This document shows, piece by piece, positions 24,950-32,410 of a DNA stretch of 35,371 nt. Origin of the DNA: Achromobacter pulmonis. Its GTDB lineage: Bacteria > Pseudomonadota > Gammaproteobacteria > Burkholderiales > Burkholderiaceae_B. The notes under the pieces were generated by a model that saw only the letters and a program-made list of their open reading frames with translations, searched no databases and had not been told where the DNA came from. A program made the translations under genes and the position numbers. Each line of letters begins with the position of its first letter. The first letter of the stretch is position 1. The stretch spans positions 725,155 to 760,525 of the forward strand of contig NZ_POQS01000004.1 in the NCBI RefSeq assembly GCF_002885955.2. Direction: 5' to 3'.

Positions 24950-25854
24950 CAGATCGTCCTCGCCTGGGCCACGGTGAACAGGCCGTGAGGACGGATGATC
25001 AGCACCAGCACCATGATGATGTAGGGCACCGCCACTTCCAGCTCGGGCGCCGCATACACGGCGATGGCACGGATCACGCCGATCAGCAGCGAGGCGATCA
25101 GCGCGCCGGTGATCTGGCCCAGCCCCGCGGTGGCCACCACCGCGAACGAAAGCACCGTCATGTCGGTGCCCGCGCCCGGCACCAGCGAGGTCGTGGGCGC
25201 AGCCATGGCGCCGCCCAGCGCGCCCAGCATGGTCGCGATGACGAAGGTGACGTAGCCGATCTTCTTGGCGTTGATGCCCAGCGAAGTGGCGACCTCGCGG
25301 TTGTGCGTGGTGGCAACCGTCTGCTTGCCCAGTTTGGTGTGGCGCAGGAAGAACTCCAGACACACGTAGGCCAGTAGCGCCGTCACCGGCACCACCACGA
25401 GCTGGTAAGTGGTGTAGGTGATCTCGCCGATCTCGATGTTGCCCAGCCGGTTGACGACCTCACTGGCGCTATAAGGCTGCGCACCCCACAGCATGCGCTG
25501 GATGTCCTCCAGCATGAGAAAGCCGCCGAAGGTCAGCAGCAGTTTCAGGATGGGATCGTAGTTCTGCGCGCGGCGGATCAGCAGGAATTCCATGACGCTG
25601 CCCAGCGCCAGCCCGATCACGACCGCGGCCACGAAGAGCGCGGCAAACAGCAGCACGGGGGAGTCCGTTCTGGGCGCCAGGAACATCACGAAGCTGGCGG
25701 CCGCGTAGCCGCCGAAGGCATAGAACGCGCCGTGGGCGACGTTCAGAATGCCCATCACGCCGAACACCAGGGTTAACCCCATTGATACCAGGAACAGCAG
25801 ACTGGCGTAGGCCACGCCGTCCACCAGGGCCAGAGGCAGTAGATCCAAGGTCAA
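24949..25854 (-). CDS. livH: Branched-chain-type ABC transporter permease, LivH-like (TTG start)
   Basis: This 301-aa permease has the LivH hallmarks: SMGLTLVFGVMGILNVAHGAFY near the N-terminus and VVATAGLGQITGALIAS in the C-terminal half. About eight membrane segments are visible. I use the TTG at 25854 because GGGAGAA lies 5 nt upstream and the protein then begins at the expected first helix. The frame is open further upstream (to 25962), but that segment is polar and Arg-rich and looks non-coding. It is the first gene of the eight-gene transport and dehydrogenase operon. Confidence 0.87.
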   Translation of the reverse strand: MTLDLLPLALVDGVAYASLLFLVSMGLTLVFGVMGILNVAHGAFYAFGGYAAASFVMFLAPRTDSPVLLFAALFVAAVVIGLALGSVMEFLLIRRAQNYDPILKLLLTFGGFLMLEDIQRMLWGAQPYSASEVVNRLGNIEIGEITYTTYQLVVVPVTALLAYVCLEFFLRHTKLGKQTVATTHNREVATSLGINAKKIGYVTFVIATMLGALGGAMAAPTTSLVPGAGTDMTVLSFAVVATAGLGQITGALIASLLIGVIRAIAVYAAPELEVAVPYIIMVLVLIIRPHGLFTVAQARTI

Positions 25855-25859
25855 GCGCG

Positions 25860-25866
25860 TTCTCCC
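25860..25866 (-). promoter_or_regulatory. Shine-Dalgarno deciding the TTG start of livH
   Basis: On the minus strand GGGAGAA is followed by five bases and then TTG at 25854. No ATG or GTG in this frame has a comparable site. Confidence 0.6.
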
Positions 25867-26101
25867 ATTGCGCTGGGCACCCGCAGCGCCCGCGCGCCCA
25901 TGTCTCGTTATCAACCCCGCCGCGTCCGCCCGCGACATGTTGCGCGAGGGATGGCCGGGCACTTATCCGACGTGCGCCGCCGGCAGTGTGGAGCCGCGCG
26001 GAACCGGTCTGTTAATGGGATCGAAGTATAGGTACGCCCTTTTGCGCCGACTATTTATCTTTGTGCAAGCCGGGTTTCGCGCGCGATAGAGATGCAGCGC
26101 A
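25867..26101. promoter_or_regulatory. Upstream region of the liv-type operon
   Basis: This stretch has no convincing gene and should contain the livH promoter. The part from about 26020 to 26065 is AT-richer. A minus-strand TATACT (26025-26030) could be a -10 box, but no good -35 box lies 16-18 bp upstream. A 5-bp dyad GATGC-AGC-GCATC (26091-26103) covers the stop of the preceding gene. I see no terminator for that preceding operon. Confidence 0.3.
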
Positions 26102-26644
26102 TCAAGGCGCGACGTCCACCGCCATCGCAGCCAATGGCGCGCGCGTCTGGTAGGCGGGGATGATGCGGATCTGCGATTCGCCGGGTATCTGCACATAACG
26201 GCCTAGTCCATCCGGCGCAAGCGCGCCCACGTGCAGTCGGGCCAGCGCGGCGCCGGCCGCGTCGAAAACCTCGATGCGCAGCCGCGGCGGCGCCAGTCCG
26301 TAGGGCTGGTCGGACTGCGGCCTAAGCATGCGATCACTGCGCGCCTGCGACAGCAGCGCCACGAACGCGGCGGCGTCGAATCCGCGGCCCGCGTCGGGCG
26401 GCTCGGCGCTCCAGCCTTCGGCGCCGCGGCGCAGCCGCAAGCTGGCTTCTGACGTGGCCAGCACCACCAGCGCGGCGCTGGCCGCGTCCCAGGCATAAAG
26501 CCGCGCCGGCTTGCCGGAGTCGTCGTGCAGATGGGTATGGCCTGCATGGCGCGCAGTTTCCGTGGACGCTTCGCGCCATTGCCATAGCGACAGGCCGATG
26601 CCCGCCGCCAGCAACAGCGACCAGCCGGCGCGCGCGGCGTTCAT
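26102..26644 (-). CDS. Small membrane-anchored protein at the end of a GldG-type ABC operon (DUF4340-like?)
   Basis: This 180-aa protein starts in an ATGA overlap with the GldG-like gene. One N-terminal membrane helix (about residues 8-22) anchors a soluble domain that would face the periplasm. Residues 33-42 form a His/Asp cluster (HAGHTHLHDD) that could bind metal. The rest, with LRLRRGAEGWSAEPP and YGLAPPRLRIEVFD, resembles DUF4340 proteins often found after GldG-like genes. I treat that assignment as tentative. It is the last gene of the unit and function is unknown. Confidence 0.72.
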   Translation of the reverse strand: MNAARAGWSLLLAAGIGLSLWQWREASTETARHAGHTHLHDDSGKPARLYAWDAASAALVVLATSEASLRLRRGAEGWSAEPPDAGRGFDAAAFVALLSQARSDRMLRPQSDQPYGLAPPRLRIEVFDAAGAALARLHVGALAPDGLGRYVQIPGESQIRIIPAYQTRAPLAAMAVDVAP

Positions 26645-28011
26645 CGGCGCCTCCACCACAGCACCAAGCCGACCATGAACGCCATCAGGGGCAAGGCGAC
26701 CGTACTGGTCCAGAAAACCGTGCGCATCTGGCGATTGGTCAGCTCCACGCGCCGGCTTTCATAATGACGCGGGCGTATCGTCAGCAGCGCGTCCTCGCCG
26801 GCCAGCAGCGAGACGGCATTGGCGAACAGCGCGCCATTTCCCAGCGTGGCGAAGTGCCGGTTGGTGGCGAAGTCGCTGTCGCCGGCCACCAGCAGCGAGG
26901 GCCGGGCCACGCCGTCTTCGGCGCCGGTCTGCGCACTGCGCGTGGCCAGCACCATCAGCGCATAGCGCGCAGCGGGCCGTCCGGGCAGCAACGCCTGGGC
27001 GCTGGTCTGCGCCAGCGGCGTCACCACTACGCCGCGCGGCAGGCTGTCTCCCGCCGGCTCCAGGCCGGCGGCGCCGGGGAAGAAACTCAGCGGCAGTCCA
27101 CGGGTCATCTTGTGGCGGGTGTAGTCGCTGACGGCCGGGCTCCCGGGATCGTTGCGGTAGTGGCTGGCGGGATCGGCCAGCGCGCCGCCCGGGCGCGCGA
27201 TGCCGAAGTCGCCTAGCAAGGCGTCCAGGCCGTGCGGCGCGTCCGGTTCCAGCAGCAGCAGGGTCTTGCCGCCAGCCAGGGTCCAGTCGCGCAGCGCCCG
27301 CGCGTCGTCCGCGCCGAATGGCGCGCGCGGTCCTGCGGCCACCACCACCGAGCAGTGCGGCAGCGCCGCGGTCAGGCCGCCGGCGTTGACCGCGCGGGTG
27401 GCGAAGCCCAGGGTCCGCAGCGCGTTGCGGGCCAAGGCCATGCCATGTTGCTCGTGTACCTCGACGCGGGCAACCAGGTTCTCGTCGCCATCGTGCTCTT
27501 CCAGGTCGTCCAGCGAGCTCAGGCTGTCCAGCGCGGCTTCGCGATGACCTTGCGTGAAGCAGACGGTCTGGGCGCCCTGCTGGCCGATGCGGATCAGCGC
27601 GTTGGTGAAATCGGTCTCGGTGCCACCGTTGATCGTCATGCGCCGCTCGCCCGAGGCCAGCACAGCGCTGCCGGCGAACTGGATGCCCGCCTCGCGCGCC
27701 TCGGCCGGGCGCAGCGCGGGGTCCACCCCGCGCACCTGGATCAGCGGATTGGCGCGCTGGTACTGGCGCAGCAGCTCCAGCGCGTCGACCATGCTTTTGT
27801 TGCGCAGGTCGTAGAACCAGGTCACCTCGACCGGCTCGTCGATCCGGCGCGCCACCTCCAGGCTCTCCGGCGCCAGGCTATACAGCCGCTGGGCAGTCAG
27901 ATCGACACGCCCCAGGTGGCGCGCCGCCCACAGATTCAGCGCCAGCAGCAGCGCCGCCACCGCCATGAACGGCAACCATAGCGCCAGCCGCCGGACGGCG
28001 CGACGCATCAT
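26641..28011 (-). CDS. GldG-like ABC transporter auxiliary protein
   Basis: This 456-aa protein has membrane helices only at its two ends (about residues 11-30 and 432-453), with the large middle domain outside the cytoplasmic membrane. It matches the GldG/ABC_transp_aux layout: RVDLTAQRLYSLAPES, then VTWFYD and VCFTQGHRE, then a Rossmann-like GGKTLLLLEPD block. In Flavobacteria GldG works with GldA and GldF in gliding and secretion. In proteobacteria the role of such proteins is largely unknown. The start lies in an ATGA overlap with the permease stop, and the stop overlaps the next start, so it is tightly coupled. The ATG at 28008 is an equally possible start, one residue shorter. Confidence 0.85.
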   Translation of the reverse strand: MMRRAVRRLALWLPFMAVAALLLALNLWAARHLGRVDLTAQRLYSLAPESLEVARRIDEPVEVTWFYDLRNKSMVDALELLRQYQRANPLIQVRGVDPALRPAEAREAGIQFAGSAVLASGERRMTINGGTETDFTNALIRIGQQGAQTVCFTQGHREAALDSLSSLDDLEEHDGDENLVARVEVHEQHGMALARNALRTLGFATRAVNAGGLTAALPHCSVVVAAGPRAPFGADDARALRDWTLAGGKTLLLLEPDAPHGLDALLGDFGIARPGGALADPASHYRNDPGSPAVSDYTRHKMTRGLPLSFFPGAAGLEPAGDSLPRGVVVTPLAQTSAQALLPGRPAARYALMVLATRSAQTGAEDGVARPSLLVAGDSDFATNRHFATLGNGALFANAVSLLAGEDALLTIRPRHYESRRVELTNRQMRTVFWTSTVALPLMAFMVGLVLWWRRR

Positions 28012-28721
28012 CGCAGCCTCCAGCGTTTCAGATTGGCGGCCGCAGCCATGAGTGCCAGCAGCGTCAGGCTTGCGAGCATGAGTGTTGCCGGGCCGGGCAG
28101 CACGCCGCGGATGAAGTCCACGTGCTGCGCCGACAGCGACAAAGCCTGGAAGAACGGCGACAGCGCCGGAAACGCGTCCAGCGCCGCGGGGTAGTCGATG
28201 AACCACAGCAGCACCAGAATGCCCCACGTGGCGCTGGCCGCCACGATCTGATTGGCGCAGGCGCTGGACACGGCGATGCCGATGGCCAGGAACAGCGCGC
28301 CATACAGAAACACGCCGATGTAGCCGCCGGCGATGGGGCCATAGTCCGGCTGTCCGTACCAGGCCAGCGGCAGCACCGCCGACGCGGTGCCCGCCAGCAT
28401 CAGCGCCAGCATGGTCAGCCCGGCCGCGTACTTGGCCGCCACCAGCGTGGCGTCCGACAGCGGCAGGGTCAGCAGCAATTCCAGCGTGCCCTGCCGCGCC
28501 TCTTCGGCGAAGGTGCGCATGCTGACCAGCGGCATCACCAGGATCAGCAGAATGGTCATATTGTGAAAAGCGGTCACCATCTGCCCGGTGCTGACGAAGA
28601 ACAGATTGAAGCTGAACAGGTAGCCCGACAGGGCCCAGAACACCGCCACCACAGCCAGCGCCACCGGCGAGCCGAAATCGCCGCGCAGTTCCTTGCGGTA
28701 CAGGGCGAAGAATCCTCTCAT
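28008..28721 (-). CDS. ABC-2 type transporter permease (GldF-like)
   Basis: This 237-aa inner-membrane permease has about six membrane segments, starting near residue 17 (SPVALAVVAVFWALSGYLF). The cytoplasmic element MRTFAEEARQGTLELLLTLPLSD is typical of ABC-2 permeases of the GldF/NosY type. It starts in an ATGA overlap with the ATPase stop and ends in another with the GldG-like gene. It should form the membrane channel driven by the upstream ATPase. Substrate unknown. Confidence 0.9.
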   Translation of the reverse strand: MRGFFALYRKELRGDFGSPVALAVVAVFWALSGYLFSFNLFFVSTGQMVTAFHNMTILLILVMPLVSMRTFAEEARQGTLELLLTLPLSDATLVAAKYAAGLTMLALMLAGTASAVLPLAWYGQPDYGPIAGGYIGVFLYGALFLAIGIAVSSACANQIVAASATWGILVLLWFIDYPAALDAFPALSPFFQALSLSAQHVDFIRGVLPGPATLMLASLTLLALMAAAANLKRWRLR

Positions 28722-29671
28722 GCGCGCCTGCGCAACGAAGTGTCGTTGGACGCCAACGCCGACAGCAGCCGGGCCTCGACCGCGTCGTGCATGGACAGCA
28801 CGGCGCGCAGCTCGCCATGCGCCAGCACGATGCGCAGCACCGCGTCGCAGGTCGAACCCGCGCCGGCGTCCCAGCCGATGCGCCACTTGCTGTGCATGTC
28901 GTCCACCGGTTCGGCGTCGACGCCGCGCACGCCCGGGCAAGCGCGTAAGGCCGCGTGAAGCGCCGCATGCCGTGCCTGCGGCAGCGCCAGGCTCAGCTGC
29001 AGGGCCGCCGGCGCCGCACCCAGCGCGGCGTCTTCCACCAGCCGGCCTTCGCGCAAAATGGCGATGCGCGTGCACAAGGCTTCCACCTCCTGCATAAGAT
29101 GGCTGCTGAACACCACGGCGCGGCCTTGGGCGCAACGCCGAATCATCGCCCGCGCCTCGACGATCTGCACCGGATCCAGCCCGTTGGTGGCCTCGTCCAG
29201 CAACAGCACCGGGGGATTGTTGAGTACGGCCTGCGCCAGACCCACACGCTGGCGTTGCCCCTTCGATAGCCGGCCGACCAGCGTGCGGGCCTGCGCCTGC
29301 AGGCCGAAGCCGTCGATGGCCTCTTCGATCGCCCGGCGCCGGGCGGGCGCACCGCCCTCGACCTTCACCGCGGCAATGAATTCCAGGTACTGGGTCACCG
29401 TCAGCGCGTCGTACAACGGCGCGCGCTCGGGCAGGTAGCCGATGTCGGCATTGCCGCGCCCGGCGGCCGGCTGGCGTCCGCAAATGGAGATGCGGCCGCT
29501 GTCCGGCGCGTAAAAGCCGGCCATCAAACGCAGGGTAGTGGTCTTGCCGCTGCCGTTCGGTCCCAGCAGGCCCACGATCTCGCCCGGCGCCACCGACAGG
29601 CTCAGCGCATGCAGAACCTGGCGCGGGCCGAACGACTTGCTCACCTCGTGCAGGGCGATGACCGGCCGCAT
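28718..29671 (-). CDS. ABC-2 type transporter ATPase (GldA-like)
   Basis: This 317-aa ATPase has Walker A GPNGSGKT (37-44), signature LSKGQ (135-139), Walker B VLLLDE (155-160) and H-loop His191. A C-terminal domain of about 90 residues after the nucleotide-binding fold resembles the DUF4162 tail of GldA/CcmA-type ATPases. It starts 7 nt after the lactonase-like gene, with GAGGG placed across that gene's stop. It drives the ABC-2 permease encoded immediately downstream. Confidence 0.91.
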   Translation of the reverse strand: MRPVIALHEVSKSFGPRQVLHALSLSVAPGEIVGLLGPNGSGKTTTLRLMAGFYAPDSGRISICGRQPAAGRGNADIGYLPERAPLYDALTVTQYLEFIAAVKVEGGAPARRRAIEEAIDGFGLQAQARTLVGRLSKGQRQRVGLAQAVLNNPPVLLLDEATNGLDPVQIVEARAMIRRCAQGRAVVFSSHLMQEVEALCTRIAILREGRLVEDAALGAAPAALQLSLALPQARHAALHAALRACPGVRGVDAEPVDDMHSKWRIGWDAGAGSTCDAVLRIVLAHGELRAVLSMHDAVEARLLSALASNDTSLRRRA

Positions 29672-29678
29672 GGCGCCC

Positions 29679-30536
29679 TCAGTCGAAGACCTTGGTTTTG
29701 GCGTTTTGCGCGTGCTGCTGCGCGTCGTGGCTGTACCAGAGCTGCCCCTGAGTGGCGTCGCGAATCTGCTTGAGACGATCGATGGCCTGCATGGAGGCGG
29801 CCGTGTTCCAGGTGATGCCCGGAATCACGCCCGCCTCGTTCTCGCCCGTGTAGATGGCGTCGGCCGCCAGCAGCACCGTGCCGGTGTTCTTCAGCTTGAC
29901 CTGCAGCGACTGGTGACCCTGGGTGTGCCCCTTGGTGTCGAGCAGCACAATGCTGCCGTCGCCGAACAGGTCGAAGTCGCCCTCGACCTGGATGAAGTCG
30001 TAGTCGCGCGTGGTATCGAAGTCCTTCATGACATAGGCGGCCCGCTGGAATTTCTCCGGCCACCAGGCGGCACGCAGCTCGGCCTTCTGCACCACGTGGC
30101 GCGCCTTGGGGAACATCTTGATGTTGCCCGCGTGATCCAGGTGGAAGTGCGAATAGACCACGTACTTCACGTCGCTGGCGTCGAAGCCGGCCGCCTTCAA
30201 CTGGCGGTCGATGACCTCGTCGCGCCCCTGGATGGAGTTGAACGCGCCGCACAGGCCCTGTCCCCAATAGTTGGCGCAGTTGCCGTCGGCCGTGGCCTGG
30301 TTCATGCCGGTATCGAACAGCACCAGTCCGCGCGGATGCTGGATCACATAGGCCGGCACGGGAATCTTGATCTTGGTGCCCACGTCCACCATGGCGGTCA
30401 TGAAGCCCTTATCCAGCTCGATCTTGCCGACCGACAGTTGCATCAATTTGATGTCCGGCGGCGCGTCGGCCGCCTGGACCCACCCTCCCGCCGTGATCGC
30501 TACCGCGCCCAACAGCGCTTTCCAACGCTTGCTCAT
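29679..30536 (-). CDS. Exported metallo-beta-lactamase-fold hydrolase, AHL-lactonase-like
   Basis: This 285-aa protein has a signal peptide (residues 1-23, cleavage likely after VQA), so it is exported. The metal motif SHFHLDHAG gives His130, His132, Asp134 and His135. His204 in GHTQGHQS and Asp226 complete the dinuclear site. The GHTxGHQS form and the overall layout match the N-acyl homoserine lactonase (AiiA/AttM) branch. Cys87 and Cys96 could form a disulfide in the periplasm. The ATG at 30536 has GAGGAG 5-6 nt upstream. It leads the ABC-2/GldG operon. Actual lactonase activity is not shown, since many members hydrolyse other esters, and most characterised AHL lactonases are cytoplasmic. 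Confidence 0.85.
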   Translation of the reverse strand: MSKRWKALLGAVAITAGGWVQAADAPPDIKLMQLSVGKIELDKGFMTAMVDVGTKIKIPVPAYVIQHPRGLVLFDTGMNQATADGNCANYWGQGLCGAFNSIQGRDEVIDRQLKAAGFDASDVKYVVYSHFHLDHAGNIKMFPKARHVVQKAELRAAWWPEKFQRAAYVMKDFDTTRDYDFIQVEGDFDLFGDGSIVLLDTKGHTQGHQSLQVKLKNTGTVLLAADAIYTGENEAGVIPGITWNTAASMQAIDRLKQIRDATQGQLWYSHDAQQHAQNAKTKVFD

Positions 30537-30788
30537 GGTTGTCTCCTCGAACCGACATGAAGGCCACAGCCGGACGGCCGCGGCCGGACGGGCGGCGTCC
30601 GGTGTCCCCCGGTTCGCCGCCGGCGTGCAATGGGCAGGTTTTCTTCTGTGTGCGGGACTGTCGGCGCCACTCTGACCCAAGCCCCCCGGAATGCCAATTC
30701 AGAATTGCTTAAGCTGGGTTTCATTCCACGCAAAGCGCCGGGGAATCCCTAATGCCAGGGTTACGCCCATGGGCGTCCGCCGCCCGTA
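30537..30788. promoter_or_regulatory. Intergenic region upstream of the lactonase-ABC operon, with two palindromes
   Basis: This 252-bp stretch carries no gene I can support. It lies between the LysR stop and the lactonase-like start and should contain the latter's promoter. A perfect dyad CAATTC-A-GAATTG occupies 30695-30707. A second, ACGCCCATGGGCGT, occupies 30763-30776 just after the LysR stop. The latter has no T tract, so it is not a standard terminator. Either could be a regulator site. No strong sigma-70 boxes stand out. Confidence 0.35.
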
Positions 30789-31697
30789 TCAAACCAACCC
30801 AGCCCCCTTGCGCCGCGTGAACTGCGCCAGCGACCGCAACGCCAGTTCATGCAGGGCCGCCACCGACGGCAGCAGCGTCTCTTCCTTGCGGGTCAGGACG
30901 CCGACGATGCGCTCCACGGTGGGTTCGGCCAGCGGCACGAAGGCCAGGCCGGTGCTGGCCGCGGGGCGCGCCAGCACCGGCAGCACGGTCACGCCCAGTC
31001 CGCTGACCACGCTGGCCAGCAGCGAGGCGCGGTTGGACACCACCATGAACGGGTCTTCGATGGCGCCGCCCAGTTGCCGGTTGCGCAAGGTGTCGAAGGT
31101 GGCGTTGCCGATCAGGCGTTCGCCGGCCAGCGCGGACCAGGGCACCGGGCCGCGCCGGCGCGCCAGCGGGTGGCTCTTGCGGCAGACCAGGCCGAAGGCG
31201 TCGCGCGCCACCGGCGCGAAGGCGACTTCGGCGGTGCGCGGCACCTGCCCCGCCACGCCGACCTGCACTTCGCCGTTCAGCACCAGCCGGTGCACGTCCT
31301 GCGAGGGCTCGTCGATGGCGCGGATGCGGATCGCGGGGTGGCCGCGCGCATAGCGTTCCAGCAGCCGCGGCAGCCATTCGTCGGCCAGCGAGGGCATGAC
31401 GGCCAGCGATACCGGCCCCTGGCTGCCCAGACTGAGCTGGCGCGCGGCGTCCAGCACCCGGTCGTGGGTGGACAGCAGTTCGCGAAACAGCGGCGCGACG
31501 GCTGCGCCCAGCGGGGTGAGCTGCGCGCGCTTGCCGGGTTCGAAGAGCGGCGCGCCCAGCTGCTGTTCCAGGTCCTGCATGGCCGCCGAGACGGCGGCCT
31601 GCGAGCGGAAGGTGCCTTCGGCCGCCAGGCGGAAGCTGCCGTGGTCGGCCGCGAGCAGGAACTGGCGCAGGTGCTGGATCTTGAGGGGCTGCGGCAT
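30789..31697 (-). CDS. LysR-family transcriptional regulator
   Basis: This 302-aa protein is a typical LysR regulator. A winged helix-turn-helix lies at residues 6-64 (LRQFLLAADHGSF, then AAVSAAMQDLEQQLG and LFEP), followed by a linker helix and a periplasmic-binding-like effector domain. The ATG at 31697 (MPQPLKIQ) gives the family-typical N-terminus, and an upstream TTG would add five residues. It is divergent from the amino acid synthesis family gene, with a 119-bp shared region holding two dyads. It most likely activates that three-gene unit and represses itself. The inducer is unknown but is probably a substrate or intermediate of the encoded hydrolase. Confidence 0.92.
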   Translation of the reverse strand: MPQPLKIQHLRQFLLAADHGSFRLAAEGTFRSQAAVSAAMQDLEQQLGAPLFEPGKRAQLTPLGAAVAPLFRELLSTHDRVLDAARQLSLGSQGPVSLAVMPSLADEWLPRLLERYARGHPAIRIRAIDEPSQDVHRLVLNGEVQVGVAGQVPRTAEVAFAPVARDAFGLVCRKSHPLARRRGPVPWSALAGERLIGNATFDTLRNRQLGGAIEDPFMVVSNRASLLASVVSGLGVTVLPVLARPAASTGLAFVPLAEPTVERIVGVLTRKEETLLPSVAALHELALRSLAQFTRRKGAGLV

Positions 31698-31713
31698 GGG
31701 GGCACCAAGCAAA

Positions 31714-31746
31714 TTCGGATTTTCCGAAATTAACTTACGTTAATTT
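31714..31746. promoter_or_regulatory. Two overlapping dyads, probable LysR operator
   Basis: Dyad 1 is TTCGGA-TTT-TCCGAA (31714-31728), which contains a T-N11-A LysR box with full symmetry. Dyad 2 is AAATTAAC-TTAC-GTTAATTT (31727-31746), with perfect 8-bp arms. They overlap by two bases and stand out as AT-rich. Relative to the candidate promoter downstream, their centres fall near -65 and -49, where LysR proteins usually bind. Confidence 0.65.
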
Positions 31747-31749
31747 GGA

Positions 31750-31779
31750 TTGTCAAAACCGCGTCGGGCGTCCAACAAT
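31750..31779 (+). promoter_or_regulatory. Candidate promoter of the amino acid synthesis family/hydrolase/Bug unit
   Basis: TTGTCA (31750-31755) and AACAAT (31774-31779) are 18 bp apart, with 5 of 6 and 4 of 6 consensus matches. The -35 box begins 3 bp after the second LysR dyad, and the ATG lies 38 nt after the -10 box. Confidence 0.4.
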
Positions 31780-31816
31780 GGCCCGTCATTCATCCAACAG
31801 GTCGTGGAGCCGCGGT

Positions 31817-32410
31817 ATGTCCCTGCAAGTGCGCAAAGTAGTCAGTTATGTCGAGAAAACCCTGATCGAAGGAGGCCGCGCGGCCGAGCGTCCGCTGGTG
31901 ATGATCGTGGCCGCCGCCGTGATCCGCAATCCGTGGGCGGGCCTGCCGTTCCAGGAAGACCTGCGCCCGCAGATCCTGGCGGCCGCGCCGCCGCTGGGCG
32001 AGCTGCTGGTCGGGGAAATCCTGCGGCAGGCCGGGTCGGCCGACCAGGTCGAGGCCTACGGCAAGGCCGCCGTGGTGGGCACGGCCGGCGAAATCGAGCA
32101 CGCGTCGGCGCTGATCCACACGCTGCGCTTCGGCAACGCCTACCGCAACGCGGTGGGCGGCACCAGCTACCTGAGCTTCACCAATATGCGCGGCGGCCCG
32201 GGCTGCGTGATTTCCGTGCCCTTGATGCACAAGCAGGACGAGGGCTTGCGCTCGCACTATCTGACGGTGCAGACCACGATCAACGACGCGCCCGCGCCGG
32301 ACGAGATCGTGGTCGCGCTGGGCGCGGCCACTTCGGGCCGTCCGCACCATCGCATCGGCAACCGTTATTCGGACATGCAGGAACTCGAGCGCGAGGCCCA
32401 GGCGAAATGA
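31817..32410 (+). CDS. Amino acid synthesis family protein (PF06684 type)
   Basis: This 197-aa protein resembles the poorly characterised 'amino acid synthesis' family: MSLQVRKVVSYVEKTLIEGGR at the start, IRNPWAGLPFQ, AVVGTAGEIEHASALIH, and GGTSYLSFTNMRGGPG. There is no signal peptide, so it is cytoplasmic. The biochemical role of the family is not established despite its name. Members recur beside alpha/beta hydrolases and Bug receptors in Bordetella-like genomes, as far as I recall. The ATG at 31817 has GGAG upstream. Its stop overlaps the hydrolase start (ATGA), so the two products are probably made together. Confidence 0.82.
   Translation: MSLQVRKVVSYVEKTLIEGGRAAERPLVMIVAAAVIRNPWAGLPFQEDLRPQILAAAPPLGELLVGEILRQAGSADQVEAYGKAAVVGTAGEIEHASALIHTLRFGNAYRNAVGGTSYLSFTNMRGGPGCVISVPLMHKQDEGLRSHYLTVQTTINDAPAPDEIVVALGAATSGRPHHRIGNRYSDMQELEREAQAK

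Noticed and set aside
24950..25962. Upstream start at 25962 for livH
   Set aside because: The extra 36 residues are polar and Arg-rich and lack family similarity, while the TTG at 25854 has a strong ribosome-binding site.
29679..30536. Naming the exported metallo-hydrolase a proven quorum-quenching lactonase
   Set aside because: The metal motifs fit, but the fold covers many esterases and the signal peptide differs from typical cytoplasmic AHL lactonases. Activity cannot be read from the sequence.
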